Shown here: piece after piece, positions 1 to 7,420 of the stretch
How the letters are laid out: every line of letters begins with the position of its first letter
How positions within the stretch are numbered: the stretch's first letter is position 1
Assembly (NCBI GenBank): GCA_964531735.1
Contig: CAZHGD010000125.1
Location: 1 to 22,301 of the forward strand
Reading direction: 5' to 3'
Length of the DNA stretch: 22,301 nucleotides
Source of the DNA: CAZHGD01 sp964531735
Lineage (GTDB): Bacteria > Armatimonadota > UBA10988
The notes under the pieces: model-generated
What the model was told of the DNA's origin: nothing
The model's database searches: none
The model's input: only the letters and a program-made list of their open reading frames with translations
Made by a program: the position numbers and the translations under genes

Positions 1-1
1 C

Positions 2-58
2 GCGGCCTTGGGCGCGTCGCTGGCGACGGCTCGCGTGGCCGCGGTTCGCGCTGCCTGA
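2..58 (+). CDS. Possible 3' end of a truncated CDS (left edge)
   Basis: Frame 2 is open from the window edge and ends at a TGA at 56-58. It gives an Ala/Val/Arg-rich tail (AALGASLATARVAAVRAA) with the G/C third-position bias of real genes here. Only 18 codons are visible, so no family can be assigned and a chance open frame is quite possible. If the direct repeats at 113-160 are the end of a mobile element, this could be the tail of its last gene, but nothing in the residues confirms that. Confidence 0.25.
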   Translation, partial: AALGASLATARVAAVRAA

Positions 59-214
59 CCTGGCGCTCGGCCACCCGCAGTTGGCTCACCGAGGCCCTTT
101 ATCCGGAGGCTGCTAGTATCATGTCACCGAGTTTGGCCACGAAACTAGTATCATGTCACCAGTTTGTGGGTGGCTGGCCGCGCGATTCTGGCCCGGCAGT
201 CCGGTGCCCGTCGC
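59..214. other. Gene-free stretch holding a direct repeat
   Basis: No convincing gene lies between the possible tail ending at 58 and the stop codon of the HEAT-like gene at 215. The stretch from about 105 to 165 is clearly richer in A and T than the rest of the window. It contains the two 16-bp direct repeats described separately, and a short inverted repeat (AGTTT 130-134 with AAACT 142-146) between them. No terminator for the minus-strand gene ending at 215 was recognised. Confidence 0.6.
113..160. repeat. Two direct copies of a 16-bp repeat (CTAGTATCATGTCACC)
   Basis: CTAGTATCATGTCACC occurs exactly at 113-128 and again at 145-160, so the starts are 32 bp apart. Both copies are followed by AGTTTG, with one extra G after the first copy, so the similarity extends to about 22 bp. 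The composition is foreign to the surrounding sequence, which is about 70% GC. Short iterated terminal motifs like this are known at the ends of IS21-type insertion sequences, where transposase subunits bind repeated sites. They could also be an operator array. No transposase gene is visible in the window, so the mobile-element reading is inference. Confidence 0.6.
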
Positions 215-2317
215 CTAGCGACGCCGCGCCTTGACCGGCCGGTCGGGGGCCGTGGGGCTGAGCCGTCGGCGACCGCGGCAGACCACCCCGTGCTGGTCGG
301 CCAGGACCCGGTCGCGGCGGCACTGGTCCAGTGCCGCCTGGAAGCCGCGGTAGACCAGTTCGCGGAGGAAGAAGTGCTCGGTGGCTTGACCTGCCGTCAG
401 TTCGGCGGCCACAGTGGCCGCCACGGTGGCCAGTTCGTGCTGGTCGCCGCGCTCCAGCAACAGCGATTGCAGCCGCAGCCAGGAGGCCAGGCGCGGCACC
501 AGACCAGCGGCCACCCAGGCCCCGGCAACCTCGTCGATCAGGCGGCGCCGCACGCGCGACGCGCTGCGCTTGCCGCCCGTGGCCAGCCACTCGGCCACCG
601 CCCGGCCATCCGGCTCCAGGGGCAGCACCCAGCCGCGGCAGAAGTCGTGGCTCAACAACGCCTCGATCTGCGCTTGGGTGCTGTCGGCCGGGGCTTCGGG
701 CGCGGCCGCCTCGACGTCCACCTTGCGGCTGCCGCCGATCCAGGCCAGCGTGGCCTCGGCGCCCGCGGGTTTGCCTTGCTCGGCCGTCTCCACCACGCGG
801 CGGCGCACGTAGCCCACCGGCACTTCCACCAGCGCCCGCTGCGACTGGTCGGCGATGACGGCGTCGAGTCGCGGCTGGTCGGCCGGCAGTCCGGTGACGA
901 GCAGCGCGTCGAGCCAGCCGGCCACATCGTGCAGGCGCACATAGAGCCGGTCGACACTCTCGCCCTCACCCAGCCGGTAGATGTACAACCGTTGCGAGCC
1001 GTCGGCTGCGATGCCACCGGCGAGGCAGGTGACCAGCTTCGGCAGCTTGGCCGGCGCCGCGGCCGGACCGCAGGCCACGGCCGAGAGCGGCGTCGGGACC
1101 TGCGACAGCCCGGGATCGGCCGGCGCCACCGGGGCGCGGTGCCGCGAGCGCCCGGACCGGCGTTCGCGCACCGGCTCCTCGGCCGGCGGCTCCGACACGG
1201 CCTCAGGCGCGGTCTCGGGCGCCGGTTCGGTGACTGCCGCAACCGCCTCGGGCGGTGGCGCTGAGCGGCCCCGCTGGCGGCTGCGGCGCGAGGGCTTGGA
1301 CTGTGGCGTCGGCGCCGCGGCTTCCACGCCCACCTCCGCCGCCTCGGCCACCTCGGCCGCCTCGGCCGCCGGTTCGACGGCCGGCTGACTGTCGGCAATC
1401 GCCTGGAGCGTGTCACGCACGCGCTCGGCGCGCTGCTGGATGCGCTTGCGCTGTGCCCCGTCGGCCAGGGCGGTCACCGCGGGCAGTGCCTCGACGCGGC
1501 CCAGCGTGCCAATCGCGCGCAAGGCGCTCTGCACCAGCGACCACTCGGCGGTGTCGAGCAAGGGGAGGAGGAACGCCAGGACCCGCGCGTCGTCGAGACG
1601 GCCGCTGCGGTCGATGAACGACAGCCGCTTCGGCAACGGCAGCGTGGCAAAAGCCGCGTGCACCGGCTCAATCGGCCCTTCGAGCAAGGCCAGGAAGGCG
1701 TCCGCCGAACCCTCGAAGACAGCCACGTCCACGGGTTCGGCATCGCTGGCGGCTGCGGCTGTGGCGGCCTCGCCCGCCGGCTTGCGGCGGCGGCGCCCGC
1801 GGCCCGACCGGCGCGAACCGCGGCGACCACCAGCCTCCGCGGCCACCGGCTCGGCGGCGGCTTCCTCGCCCTCGGTCTCAGCCACGCGCTCGCGCTCTTC
1901 GCCCTCGAGCCCTTCTTCTTCCTCGTCGTCCTCGTCGCCAGCCTCGGCCTGCTCAGTCGGCCCCAGCAGGTCGCGCAGGTGCCCGATCTCGAGCTTGTAG
2001 GCGTCGAGCACGTCGACATCGGCCAGGATGTCGTCGAGCATCTTCAGCGTGGCCGTGCCGCCGATGCGTTCGAGCAGCGCCAAGGCCACCGTGCGCTCAC
2101 GCTCGTAGGGCGAGATCACCATCCACGAGAAGACGGGGAGTAGTTGCGACTTGGCCCGTTTGAACCGGAACAGCCAACGCTGTGCCTCGTCGTCAACCCA
2201 ACCGACGTCGAGGAAGTGAGCGAAAGCGGTCTCGATTTCGCGCCAAGTCAGTCGTCGCTGGAAAGAAGCGCTGCGGCCTTGTGGCCGGCCCTTCTGCTGC
2301 CTTGCTCTAATCGCCAT
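215..2317 (-). CDS. HEAT-like repeat protein with acidic and Arg-rich linkers, function unknown
   Basis: This is a 700-residue predicted cytoplasmic protein with no signal peptide and no membrane segment. Residues 24-118 form a helical block (WREIETAFAHFLDVGWVDDE onward) resembling HEAT-type hairpins. A strongly acidic run (about 121-160, DEDDEEEEGLEGEE) follows, then an Arg/Gly/Lys-rich patch (164-183). A second helical block (195-310) reads as HEAT-like (WSLVQSALRAIGTLGRVEAL). Residues 310-410 are low-complexity Ala/Glu/Pro/Arg linker, and 425-670 form a further globular region. I do not recognise a named family. The opposed acidic and basic linkers suggest binding to nucleic acid or to basic proteins, but this is speculation. 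The ATG at 2317 has only a weak upstream GAGAGG. A good promoter lies about 140 bp upstream (2459-2487), so the gene is probably monocistronic with a long leader. Confidence 0.8.
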   Translation of the reverse strand: MAIRARQQKGRPQGRSASFQRRLTWREIETAFAHFLDVGWVDDEAQRWLFRFKRAKSQLLPVFSWMVISPYERERTVALALLERIGGTATLKMLDDILADVDVLDAYKLEIGHLRDLLGPTEQAEAGDEDDEEEEGLEGEERERVAETEGEEAAAEPVAAEAGGRRGSRRSGRGRRRRKPAGEAATAAAASDAEPVDVAVFEGSADAFLALLEGPIEPVHAAFATLPLPKRLSFIDRSGRLDDARVLAFLLPLLDTAEWSLVQSALRAIGTLGRVEALPAVTALADGAQRKRIQQRAERVRDTLQAIADSQPAVEPAAEAAEVAEAAEVGVEAAAPTPQSKPSRRSRQRGRSAPPPEAVAAVTEPAPETAPEAVSEPPAEEPVRERRSGRSRHRAPVAPADPGLSQVPTPLSAVACGPAAAPAKLPKLVTCLAGGIAADGSQRLYIYRLGEGESVDRLYVRLHDVAGWLDALLVTGLPADQPRLDAVIADQSQRALVEVPVGYVRRRVVETAEQGKPAGAEATLAWIGGSRKVDVEAAAPEAPADSTQAQIEALLSHDFCRGWVLPLEPDGRAVAEWLATGGKRSASRVRRRLIDEVAGAWVAAGLVPRLASWLRLQSLLLERGDQHELATVAATVAAELTAGQATEHFFLRELVYRGFQAALDQCRRDRVLADQHGVVCRGRRRLSPTAPDRPVKARRR

Positions 2318-2514
2318 GCAATCTTGGGCAGCCTCTCTGCCGCAGATCCTGCGGTGGGCACCGGCTGTCCCTGCCGTGAAGTACAGACCTCGTCCAGCCC
2401 CCGCGGTCGCCTCGCGGCGACGCGATCAGGCGGCGAGGGCACCCTCGTCACGCTCGGCAGAATAACATGCCGCTTGGCCCGCGTCAAGGCACACCTGCCA
2501 CTGCCCAACAGCGC
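2318..2514. other. Intergenic region between two minus-strand genes
   Basis: This 197-bp spacer separates the stop of the beta-helix gene from the start of the HEAT-like gene. It contains the promoter at 2459-2487. It also contains a short hairpin, GTCGCC (2406-2411), loop TCGC, GGCGAC (2416-2421). The hairpin falls inside the predicted leader of the HEAT-like gene, so it is more likely leader structure than a terminator of the upstream gene. No T-run accompanies it. Confidence 0.5.
2459..2487 (-). promoter_or_regulatory. Sigma70-type promoter with extended -10, upstream of the HEAT-like gene
   Basis: On the minus strand TTGACG (2487-2482) matches the -35 consensus at five of six positions. 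A 17-nt spacer follows, then TATTCT (2464-2459), which matches the -10 consensus at four of six. A TG directly before it (TGT-TATTCT) makes an extended -10. Such a match is unusual in sequence this GC-rich. Transcription would start near 2452, leaving a leader of about 135 nt before the ATG at 2317. Function is inferred from sequence only. Confidence 0.5.
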
Positions 2515-3630
2515 CTAAGGAGCGGCCAGCGGGTGCGGATAGCGGTAGGGTGTATAGCCCGGACGAGGGCGCAGACAGTAGTCGCGCTCAGCCACGATGT
2601 GCTGCGCCGAACGCGCCGGCACCGCGGGCACGAGGGGCTGGCCGCCGATGGTGTTGTGCCACAGCCAGAAGTCGTGCACCTGGTCGGGAATCGGGTACGG
2701 GCGCCGCCAGTCGAGCTTGGTGTCGAAGTCGAGCGTCAGTTGGATGCCCAGCCGGTAGTCGCGCACCGTGTTGTTGAACACCACCCCGCCGCCACCGCGG
2801 AAGACCATCGCGACCTGGCCGCTGGCCGGCTGCTCGATCCGGTTCTCGTACACCTCCACCCACTGTGTGCCGCGCTTGCTGCCGTAGCCGGGCCCGTGTG
2901 CATCGACCCCATGGCTGACCTGGTTGCCGATCACGTGGTTGTGTCGGAAGACATAGTGCGCACCGCCGTTCGACGCCACCGCATGGCGCTCGCCACGGAA
3001 CACGCAATCCTCGATGAACACCGCGTCAGGCCCGCCCGGCTCGAACTGCTCCCGCCAGGTGCCCGGACCCATCACCACCACGCCGTAGCCCACGTTGTTG
3101 ATGGCCGGCTTGAAGTTGTCGATCAGTTCGCAGTGGTCGACCACACCGCGGCAGCGGCCGGCGGTGTGGACACCCGAGCTGCCGAAGCGCGAGAGGCGGC
3201 AGTGATCGACGCGGAAATCGACGGCGTCGAACAGCAGGATGCCGTCGTCCCACTCGGCGTCCCGCGGGTCGTTGACGCCGACGATCTCGAACCCGCTGAT
3301 GCGACTCGGCTGACCGTTGCGGCCCTCGACTCGGATCACCGGCGCCGACTTCTCGCCCGGCCGGCGCCCGGCACGCAGGAGCCGCGTCTGCCCCGGCCCG
3401 GCGCCGATCAGGTTCACGCCGCCGCTGATCGTGATCGGCTGCACCACCGCATAGTCGCCGGCGGGCACTCGCACCGTCCCGCGCGGCCCGAGCTTCGCCA
3501 CGGCCGCTTGGATCTGCGCCGTGGTGCCCGCCTCCGCGGTCACCTCGGGCAGCTCGGCCGCCACCTGACCCGCGCCCAGCGCCGCCACCATGAGCACCAG
3601 ACCCGTACTGATCATCCACAGCCTCTTCAT
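2515..3630 (-). CDS. Secreted right-handed beta-helix protein (pectate-lyase-like)
   Basis: The ATG at 3630 gives 371 residues beginning with a typical signal peptide (MKRLWMISTGLVLMVAALGA, cleavage near residue 25). An in-frame ATG 90 bp upstream would bury this signal, so it was not chosen. The mature protein opens with the segment typical of pectate-lyase-like beta helices (IQAAVAKLGPRGTVRVPAGD). Parallel beta-helix coils follow, with repeated short strands and conserved Asn/His/Asp (DGILLFDAVDFRVDHCRLSR, VFIEDCVFRGERHAV, YVFRHNHVIGNQVSHGVDAH, VFNNTVRDYRLG). Proteins of this fold cleave or bind acidic polysaccharides outside the cytoplasm, but catalytic residues and substrate cannot be assigned here. 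It is transcribed divergently from the GH106 gene (spacer 3631-3743), which supports a shared role in plant- or algal-type polysaccharide breakdown. Pectate lyase activity itself is not established. Confidence 0.8.
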   Translation of the reverse strand: MKRLWMISTGLVLMVAALGAGQVAAELPEVTAEAGTTAQIQAAVAKLGPRGTVRVPAGDYAVVQPITISGGVNLIGAGPGQTRLLRAGRRPGEKSAPVIRVEGRNGQPSRISGFEIVGVNDPRDAEWDDGILLFDAVDFRVDHCRLSRFGSSGVHTAGRCRGVVDHCELIDNFKPAINNVGYGVVVMGPGTWREQFEPGGPDAVFIEDCVFRGERHAVASNGGAHYVFRHNHVIGNQVSHGVDAHGPGYGSKRGTQWVEVYENRIEQPASGQVAMVFRGGGGVVFNNTVRDYRLGIQLTLDFDTKLDWRRPYPIPDQVHDFWLWHNTIGGQPLVPAVPARSAQHIVAERDYCLRPRPGYTPYRYPHPLAAP

Positions 3631-3743
3631 GGCCACGGGATACGACGTCGGCCGACCGGTCCCTGCGACCGCGCTGGGCGAGGACTGAGCACCCCGATGT
3701 CGAACCGCCGCACAGCCCAATGGCGTCGTCGCGGAGTCCGCCC
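3631..3743. promoter_or_regulatory. Divergent intergenic region of the beta-helix and GH106 genes
   Basis: This 113-bp spacer lies between two genes that start in opposite directions, so it must hold the promoters of both unless they are read from elsewhere. Two perfect 8-bp palindromes are visible, CGACGTCG (3643-3650) and GACCGGTC (3654-3661). They are closely spaced and could be regulator half-sites, though such palindromes are common at this GC content. A GGAG at 3732-3735 serves as the ribosome binding site of the GH106 gene. No convincing -10/-35 pair was found. Confidence 0.3.
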
Positions 3744-6700
3744 ATGGCCTGGTCTCGGCGCTGTCTGTTGTTCTGCCTGCTGGTCGCCCCGCTGGCCGCC
3801 CAGGACGTGCCCGCCTGGTTCACCAACCCGCCCGCCGCAGCGCGACCCTGGGTCTACTGGTTCTGGCTGAGTGGCAACGTCACCCGCGCCGGCATCACCG
3901 CCGACTTGGCGGCCATGGCGCGCGTCGGCATCGGCGGCGTGCTGATCATGGAGGTCGACCAGGGCGCCCCGGCCGGTCCGGCCCCGTTCGCCGGCCAACG
4001 CTGGCGCGAGCTGTTCGCCTTCGCCACGAGCGAGGCCAACCGCCTCGGCCTGCAAGTCAACATGAACAACGACGCCGGCTGGTGCGGCAGCGGCGGCCCG
4101 TGGATCACGCCGGACCAGGCGATGCAGAAGCTGACCTGGAGCGAAACGGCGGTGACCGGTCCCGGTCCGGTGACGGTCAACCTGCCGCGCCCGCCGACCG
4201 TGCGCGGATACTACCGCGAGGTCGCCGTGCTGGCTTACCCGCGCCCGGTCGATGACCGCTTCCGACTCGACCTGCTGCCCGAGCGCACCGCGGTCACCAC
4301 TCGGCACTTCGCCAACACCGCCGACTATCCCGCCGCGCCCGCCGGCACCATCGTGCCGCGGCCGCAGGTGCGCGAGCTGACCGGGCAAATGGACGCCACG
4401 GGGAAGCTGACCTGGGACGCGCCGGACGGCCGCTGGGTGGTGCTGCGCCTGGGGCACACGCTGACCGGCGCGGTCAACGCGCCGGCGCCCGCCGCCGGCC
4501 GCGGACTGGAGTCCGACAAGCTCAGCCGCGAGGCCACGCGCGCGCACTTCGCCGGCCTGATGGGCCAGCTCTGCGACGACGTCGGCCCGCTCGCCGGGCC
4601 CACGCTGAGCGCGACGCACGTCGATAGTTGGGAGACCGGCTCGCAGAACTGGACCCCGCGCTTCCGCGAGGAGTTCCGGCGGCTGCGCGGCTACGACCTG
4701 CTGACCTGGCTGCCGGTGGTCACCGGCCGCGTGCTGGACAGCCGCGAGGCCAGCGAGCGCTTCCTCTGGGACCTGCGCCGCACTATCTCCGACCTGATCT
4801 GCTCGCACTACGCCGACGAGCTGCGCACGCTCGCCCATCAGCGTGGGCTGAAGCTGACCATCGAGGCCTACGGCGAGCCGGCCGACGACCTGGCCTACGC
4901 CGGCCGCGCCGACGAGCCGATGGGCGAGTTCTGGTCGTATGGCGCCTACGGCGCGGCCAGCACGCTGATGCTGATGTCGTCGGCCGCGCACGTCTACGGC
5001 GCCCGGATCATCGGCGCCGAAGCCTTCACCGCCACTGACGCCGAGCGCTGGCAGGCACATCCGGGCACGCTGAAGGCCATGGGCGACTGGGCCTTCTGCG
5101 AAGGCATCAACCGGTTCGTGTTCCATCGCTACGCGATGCAGCCCTGGACCAACCGCGCACCGGGCATGTCCATGGGGCCGTGGGGCCTGCACTACGAGCG
5201 CACCAACACCTGGTGGGACGACCTCGGGCCGTACCACACCTACCTGAGCCGGTGTCAGCAGACGCTGCGCCAGGGCACGTTCGTGGCCGACGTGCTCTAC
5301 CTGGCACCCGAGGGCGCCCCGGCCCACTATGTGCCACCGGCGCCGCGACCCGACGCGCTGGTCCGGCCGGGCTACAACTTCGATGCTTGCCCGGCGGAGG
5401 CGCTGTTCAGCCGCGTACAGGTGCGCGACGGCCGCCTGTGCGTGCCCGATGGACCCAGCTATCGCGTCTTGGTGCTGCCCGCCGGCGGGGCCTTGACCCC
5501 GGCGCTGCTGCGGCGCGTCAAGGAGCTGGTGCTGGCCGGCGCCACCGTGGTCGGCGAGCGGCCGCGCCAGTCGCCGAGCCTGTCGGGCTACCCCGACTGC
5601 GACAGCGAGGTGCAGGCCCTGGCGCAGGAGCTGTGGGGCGACCCGACCCCGGGCCGGCCCGCAGAGCAGCGGCTGGGCCGCGGCCGCGTGATCGCCGGCC
5701 GCACCGCCGAGGACGTGCTGCGGGCCGACGGCGTGCCGCCCGACTTCGCGCATCAGGCCGCCGACGGCGGCAGTTGCCTGCGCTGGATCCACCGGCGCGA
5801 CGGCGACACCGACCTCTACTTCGTGGCCAACGAGCTGGACGAGCCGGTGGAACCGGTGGCCGCGTTCCGCGTGACCGGCCGGCAGCCGGAGCTGTGGTGG
5901 CCCGAGAGCGGGCGGCGAACCTGGCCGGCCATGTGGCGTAGCGAGGGCGGCGTCACCCGGCTGCCGTTACGGCTGGGACCCAGCGAGTCGGTCTTCGTCG
6001 TCTTCCGCCGCCCGGGTGGGCCGAATGGGCCGGTGCAGTCGCTGAGCCATCCGCTGGGCCAACTGGCGCCGCGCGAAGTGCCGCCACCGGCCATCGAGGT
6101 GCAGCGCGCCACCTACGGCCCGCCCGGTGATGCCGCGCGCACCATCGACGTGGCCGCCCAGGTCCGCGCGCTGCTGGCCGGCGGCCAGCGCTCGTTCCAG
6201 GTCGCCCGACTGGCCGAGGGCCGCGACCCGGCCTACGGCGTGGTGAAGACCGCGCGCATCGAGTGTCTCATCGGCGGCCGGCCGGCGGTCCTGAGCGGCA
6301 CCGACCCCGAGACGATCGTGTTCGGCCTGGCGCCCCTTCCGGTCACGGTGGAGCGGGCCAGCTATGGTCCGCCGGGCGACGCCAAGCGCACCATCGACGT
6401 CACCGAGCGCGTCCGCCACATCGCCGCCGGTGGCCGGCGCCGGTTCGCCGTGGTCGAGATGGCCGCCGGTTTCGACCCGGCGCCGATGGTGGTCAAGACG
6501 CTCCGCGTCGACTACACCCTCGGCGCCGAACGGCACAGCCAGTCGGCCAGCGACGGCGAGACCTTCCGCTTCCGCGTGCCGGGCGCCGTCGGCCCGGTGC
6601 AGGCCGTCACCTGCGCGGACGACGGCGCCGTCACCGTCGAGGTGGACCAGCCCGGCAGCTACGCCCTGGCCGGCGCGGGACCACCGGCGCTACTGCCGGT

Positions 6701-7280
6701 GGCCGCCTGGCCCGAGTCCATCACCGTCAAGGGACCGTGGGCGGTGCAGTTCACCGGCCCGGCCGCACCGCAGCCGACCGAACTGCCCGAGTTGGTCTCG
6801 TGGAGCCGCCACCGCGACGCCGCGGTGCGCCACTTCGCCGGCCGCGGTACCTACCGGGGCACGGTCACGGTGCCCGACGAACTGCTGGCCCAGGACCTGC
6901 GCACCTGGCTCGACCTGGGCCGCGTGGAGGTGATGGCGCGTGTCCGCCTCAACGGCGCTGAGCTCGGCCTGCTCTGGCGCGCGCCCTACCGCGTGGAGCT
7001 GACCGGCCACCTGCGCGCGGGCGCCAACGAGCTGCAGGTGACCGTGGTGAACCAGTGGATCAACCGCCTGATCGGCGATGAGTCCCTGCCGGAGGACAGC
7101 CCCCGGCGCCGCGACGGCACCTGCGGCGCCTGGCCCGAGTGGGTCTACGGTGACGGCGCCAGTCCGACCGGTCGTACGACCTTCACCTCGTGGCGGCTGT
7201 GGCGCCAGACCGACGCGTTGGTGGACTCGGGTCTGCTCGGGCCGGTCACCGTGTCGGCGACGCGGCTGGTGCGGCCGTAG
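3744..7280 (+). CDS. Secreted GH106-type alpha-L-rhamnosidase with two tandem accessory modules
   Basis: The 1178-residue product is predicted to remove L-rhamnose from rhamnose-containing polysaccharides outside the cytoplasm. The ATG at 3744 was chosen over 3720 because GGAG (3732-3735) sits 8 nt upstream and the protein then starts directly with a signal peptide (MAWSRRCLLFCLLVAPLAAQ). Family hallmarks are PWVYWFWLSGNV at residues 35-46, a GIGGVLIMEVDQG strand, NNDAGWCGSGGPWI near 105, and the TH(V)DSWETGSQNWTP and IEAYGEP segments expected in the catalytic barrel. The C-terminus has the galactose-binding-like beta sandwich of GH106 enzymes (VMARVRLNGAELGLLWRAPY, then VVNQWINRLIGDE). Between them, about residues 781-948, are two copies of an 83-residue module (YGPPGD...RTIDV) described separately. 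I recognise GH106 from these motifs. Substrate specificity is not shown by the sequence. Confidence 0.88.
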   Translation: MAWSRRCLLFCLLVAPLAAQDVPAWFTNPPAAARPWVYWFWLSGNVTRAGITADLAAMARVGIGGVLIMEVDQGAPAGPAPFAGQRWRELFAFATSEANRLGLQVNMNNDAGWCGSGGPWITPDQAMQKLTWSETAVTGPGPVTVNLPRPPTVRGYYREVAVLAYPRPVDDRFRLDLLPERTAVTTRHFANTADYPAAPAGTIVPRPQVRELTGQMDATGKLTWDAPDGRWVVLRLGHTLTGAVNAPAPAAGRGLESDKLSREATRAHFAGLMGQLCDDVGPLAGPTLSATHVDSWETGSQNWTPRFREEFRRLRGYDLLTWLPVVTGRVLDSREASERFLWDLRRTISDLICSHYADELRTLAHQRGLKLTIEAYGEPADDLAYAGRADEPMGEFWSYGAYGAASTLMLMSSAAHVYGARIIGAEAFTATDAERWQAHPGTLKAMGDWAFCEGINRFVFHRYAMQPWTNRAPGMSMGPWGLHYERTNTWWDDLGPYHTYLSRCQQTLRQGTFVADVLYLAPEGAPAHYVPPAPRPDALVRPGYNFDACPAEALFSRVQVRDGRLCVPDGPSYRVLVLPAGGALTPALLRRVKELVLAGATVVGERPRQSPSLSGYPDCDSEVQALAQELWGDPTPGRPAEQRLGRGRVIAGRTAEDVLRADGVPPDFAHQAADGGSCLRWIHRRDGDTDLYFVANELDEPVEPVAAFRVTGRQPELWWPESGRRTWPAMWRSEGGVTRLPLRLGPSESVFVVFRRPGGPNGPVQSLSHPLGQLAPREVPPPAIEVQRATYGPPGDAARTIDVAAQVRALLAGGQRSFQVARLAEGRDPAYGVVKTARIECLIGGRPAVLSGTDPETIVFGLAPLPVTVERASYGPPGDAKRTIDVTERVRHIAAGGRRRFAVVEMAAGFDPAPMVVKTLRVDYTLGAERHSQSASDGETFRFRVPGAVGPVQAVTCADDGAVTVEVDQPGSYALAGAGPPALLPVAAWPESITVKGPWAVQFTGPAAPQPTELPELVSWSRHRDAAVRHFAGRGTYRGTVTVPDELLAQDLRTWLDLGRVEVMARVRLNGAELGLLWRAPYRVELTGHLRAGANELQVTVVNQWINRLIGDESLPEDSPRRRDGTCGAWPEWVYGDGASPTGRTTFTSWRLWRQTDALVDSGLLGPVTVSATRLVRP
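6085..6588 (+). repeat. Tandem duplicated beta-domain inside the GH106 protein (DUF3395-like)
   Basis: Two consecutive modules share the layout ATYGPPGD-x-x-RTIDV (codons from 6108) and ASYGPPGD-x-x-RTIDV (codons from 6357), exactly 83 codons apart. Each continues with V...(L/I)AGG.R.F.V..(L/M)A.G.DPA..VVKT.R(I/V), a strand pattern that I associate with DUF3395-like domains. The nucleotide copies have diverged in most third positions, so the duplication is old. A carbohydrate-binding or spacer role is plausible but inferred. Confidence 0.6.
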
Positions 7281-7420
7281 CGCGCGGTCTGCCACCCGCT
7301 GCTTGCTGAACCTGGCCGAACGCGGGTGGAGGAAACCCCACCGAACAGCGAACCGAGGGTACAGCAGGCCAGCGGACCACAGCATCCGCTCAGTGAAGCT
7401 GTGCCTCGGCGCCGGTGGAG
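7281..7420. other. Spacer between the GH106 and TIR-WD40-Roc genes
   Basis: This 140-bp spacer contains one imperfect hairpin, GGTGG (7325-7329), bulged A, GG, loop AAA, CC, CCACC (7338-7342). It lies 45 bp after the GH106 stop and could be a weak factor-independent terminator, but it has no T-run. No convincing promoter for the TIR gene was recognised. GGTGGAG at 7414-7420 is the ribosome binding site relevant to the next start. Confidence 0.35.

Noticed and set aside
164..1264. A 366-codon plus-strand open frame opposite the HEAT-like gene
   Set aside because: The opposite frame has structured helical blocks and a good promoter, while this one is Arg/Gly/His-rich without domains.
3631..3720. 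A 30-residue N-terminal extension of the beta-helix protein
   Set aside because: It would place a normal signal peptide at residue 31. The internal ATG at 3630 starts directly with the signal.
3627..5792. A 721-codon minus-strand open frame opposite the GH106 gene
   Set aside because: It is antisense to a well-recognised secreted enzyme, its translation is low-complexity Ala/Gly/Arg/His with no domain, and long antisense frames are expected at this GC content.
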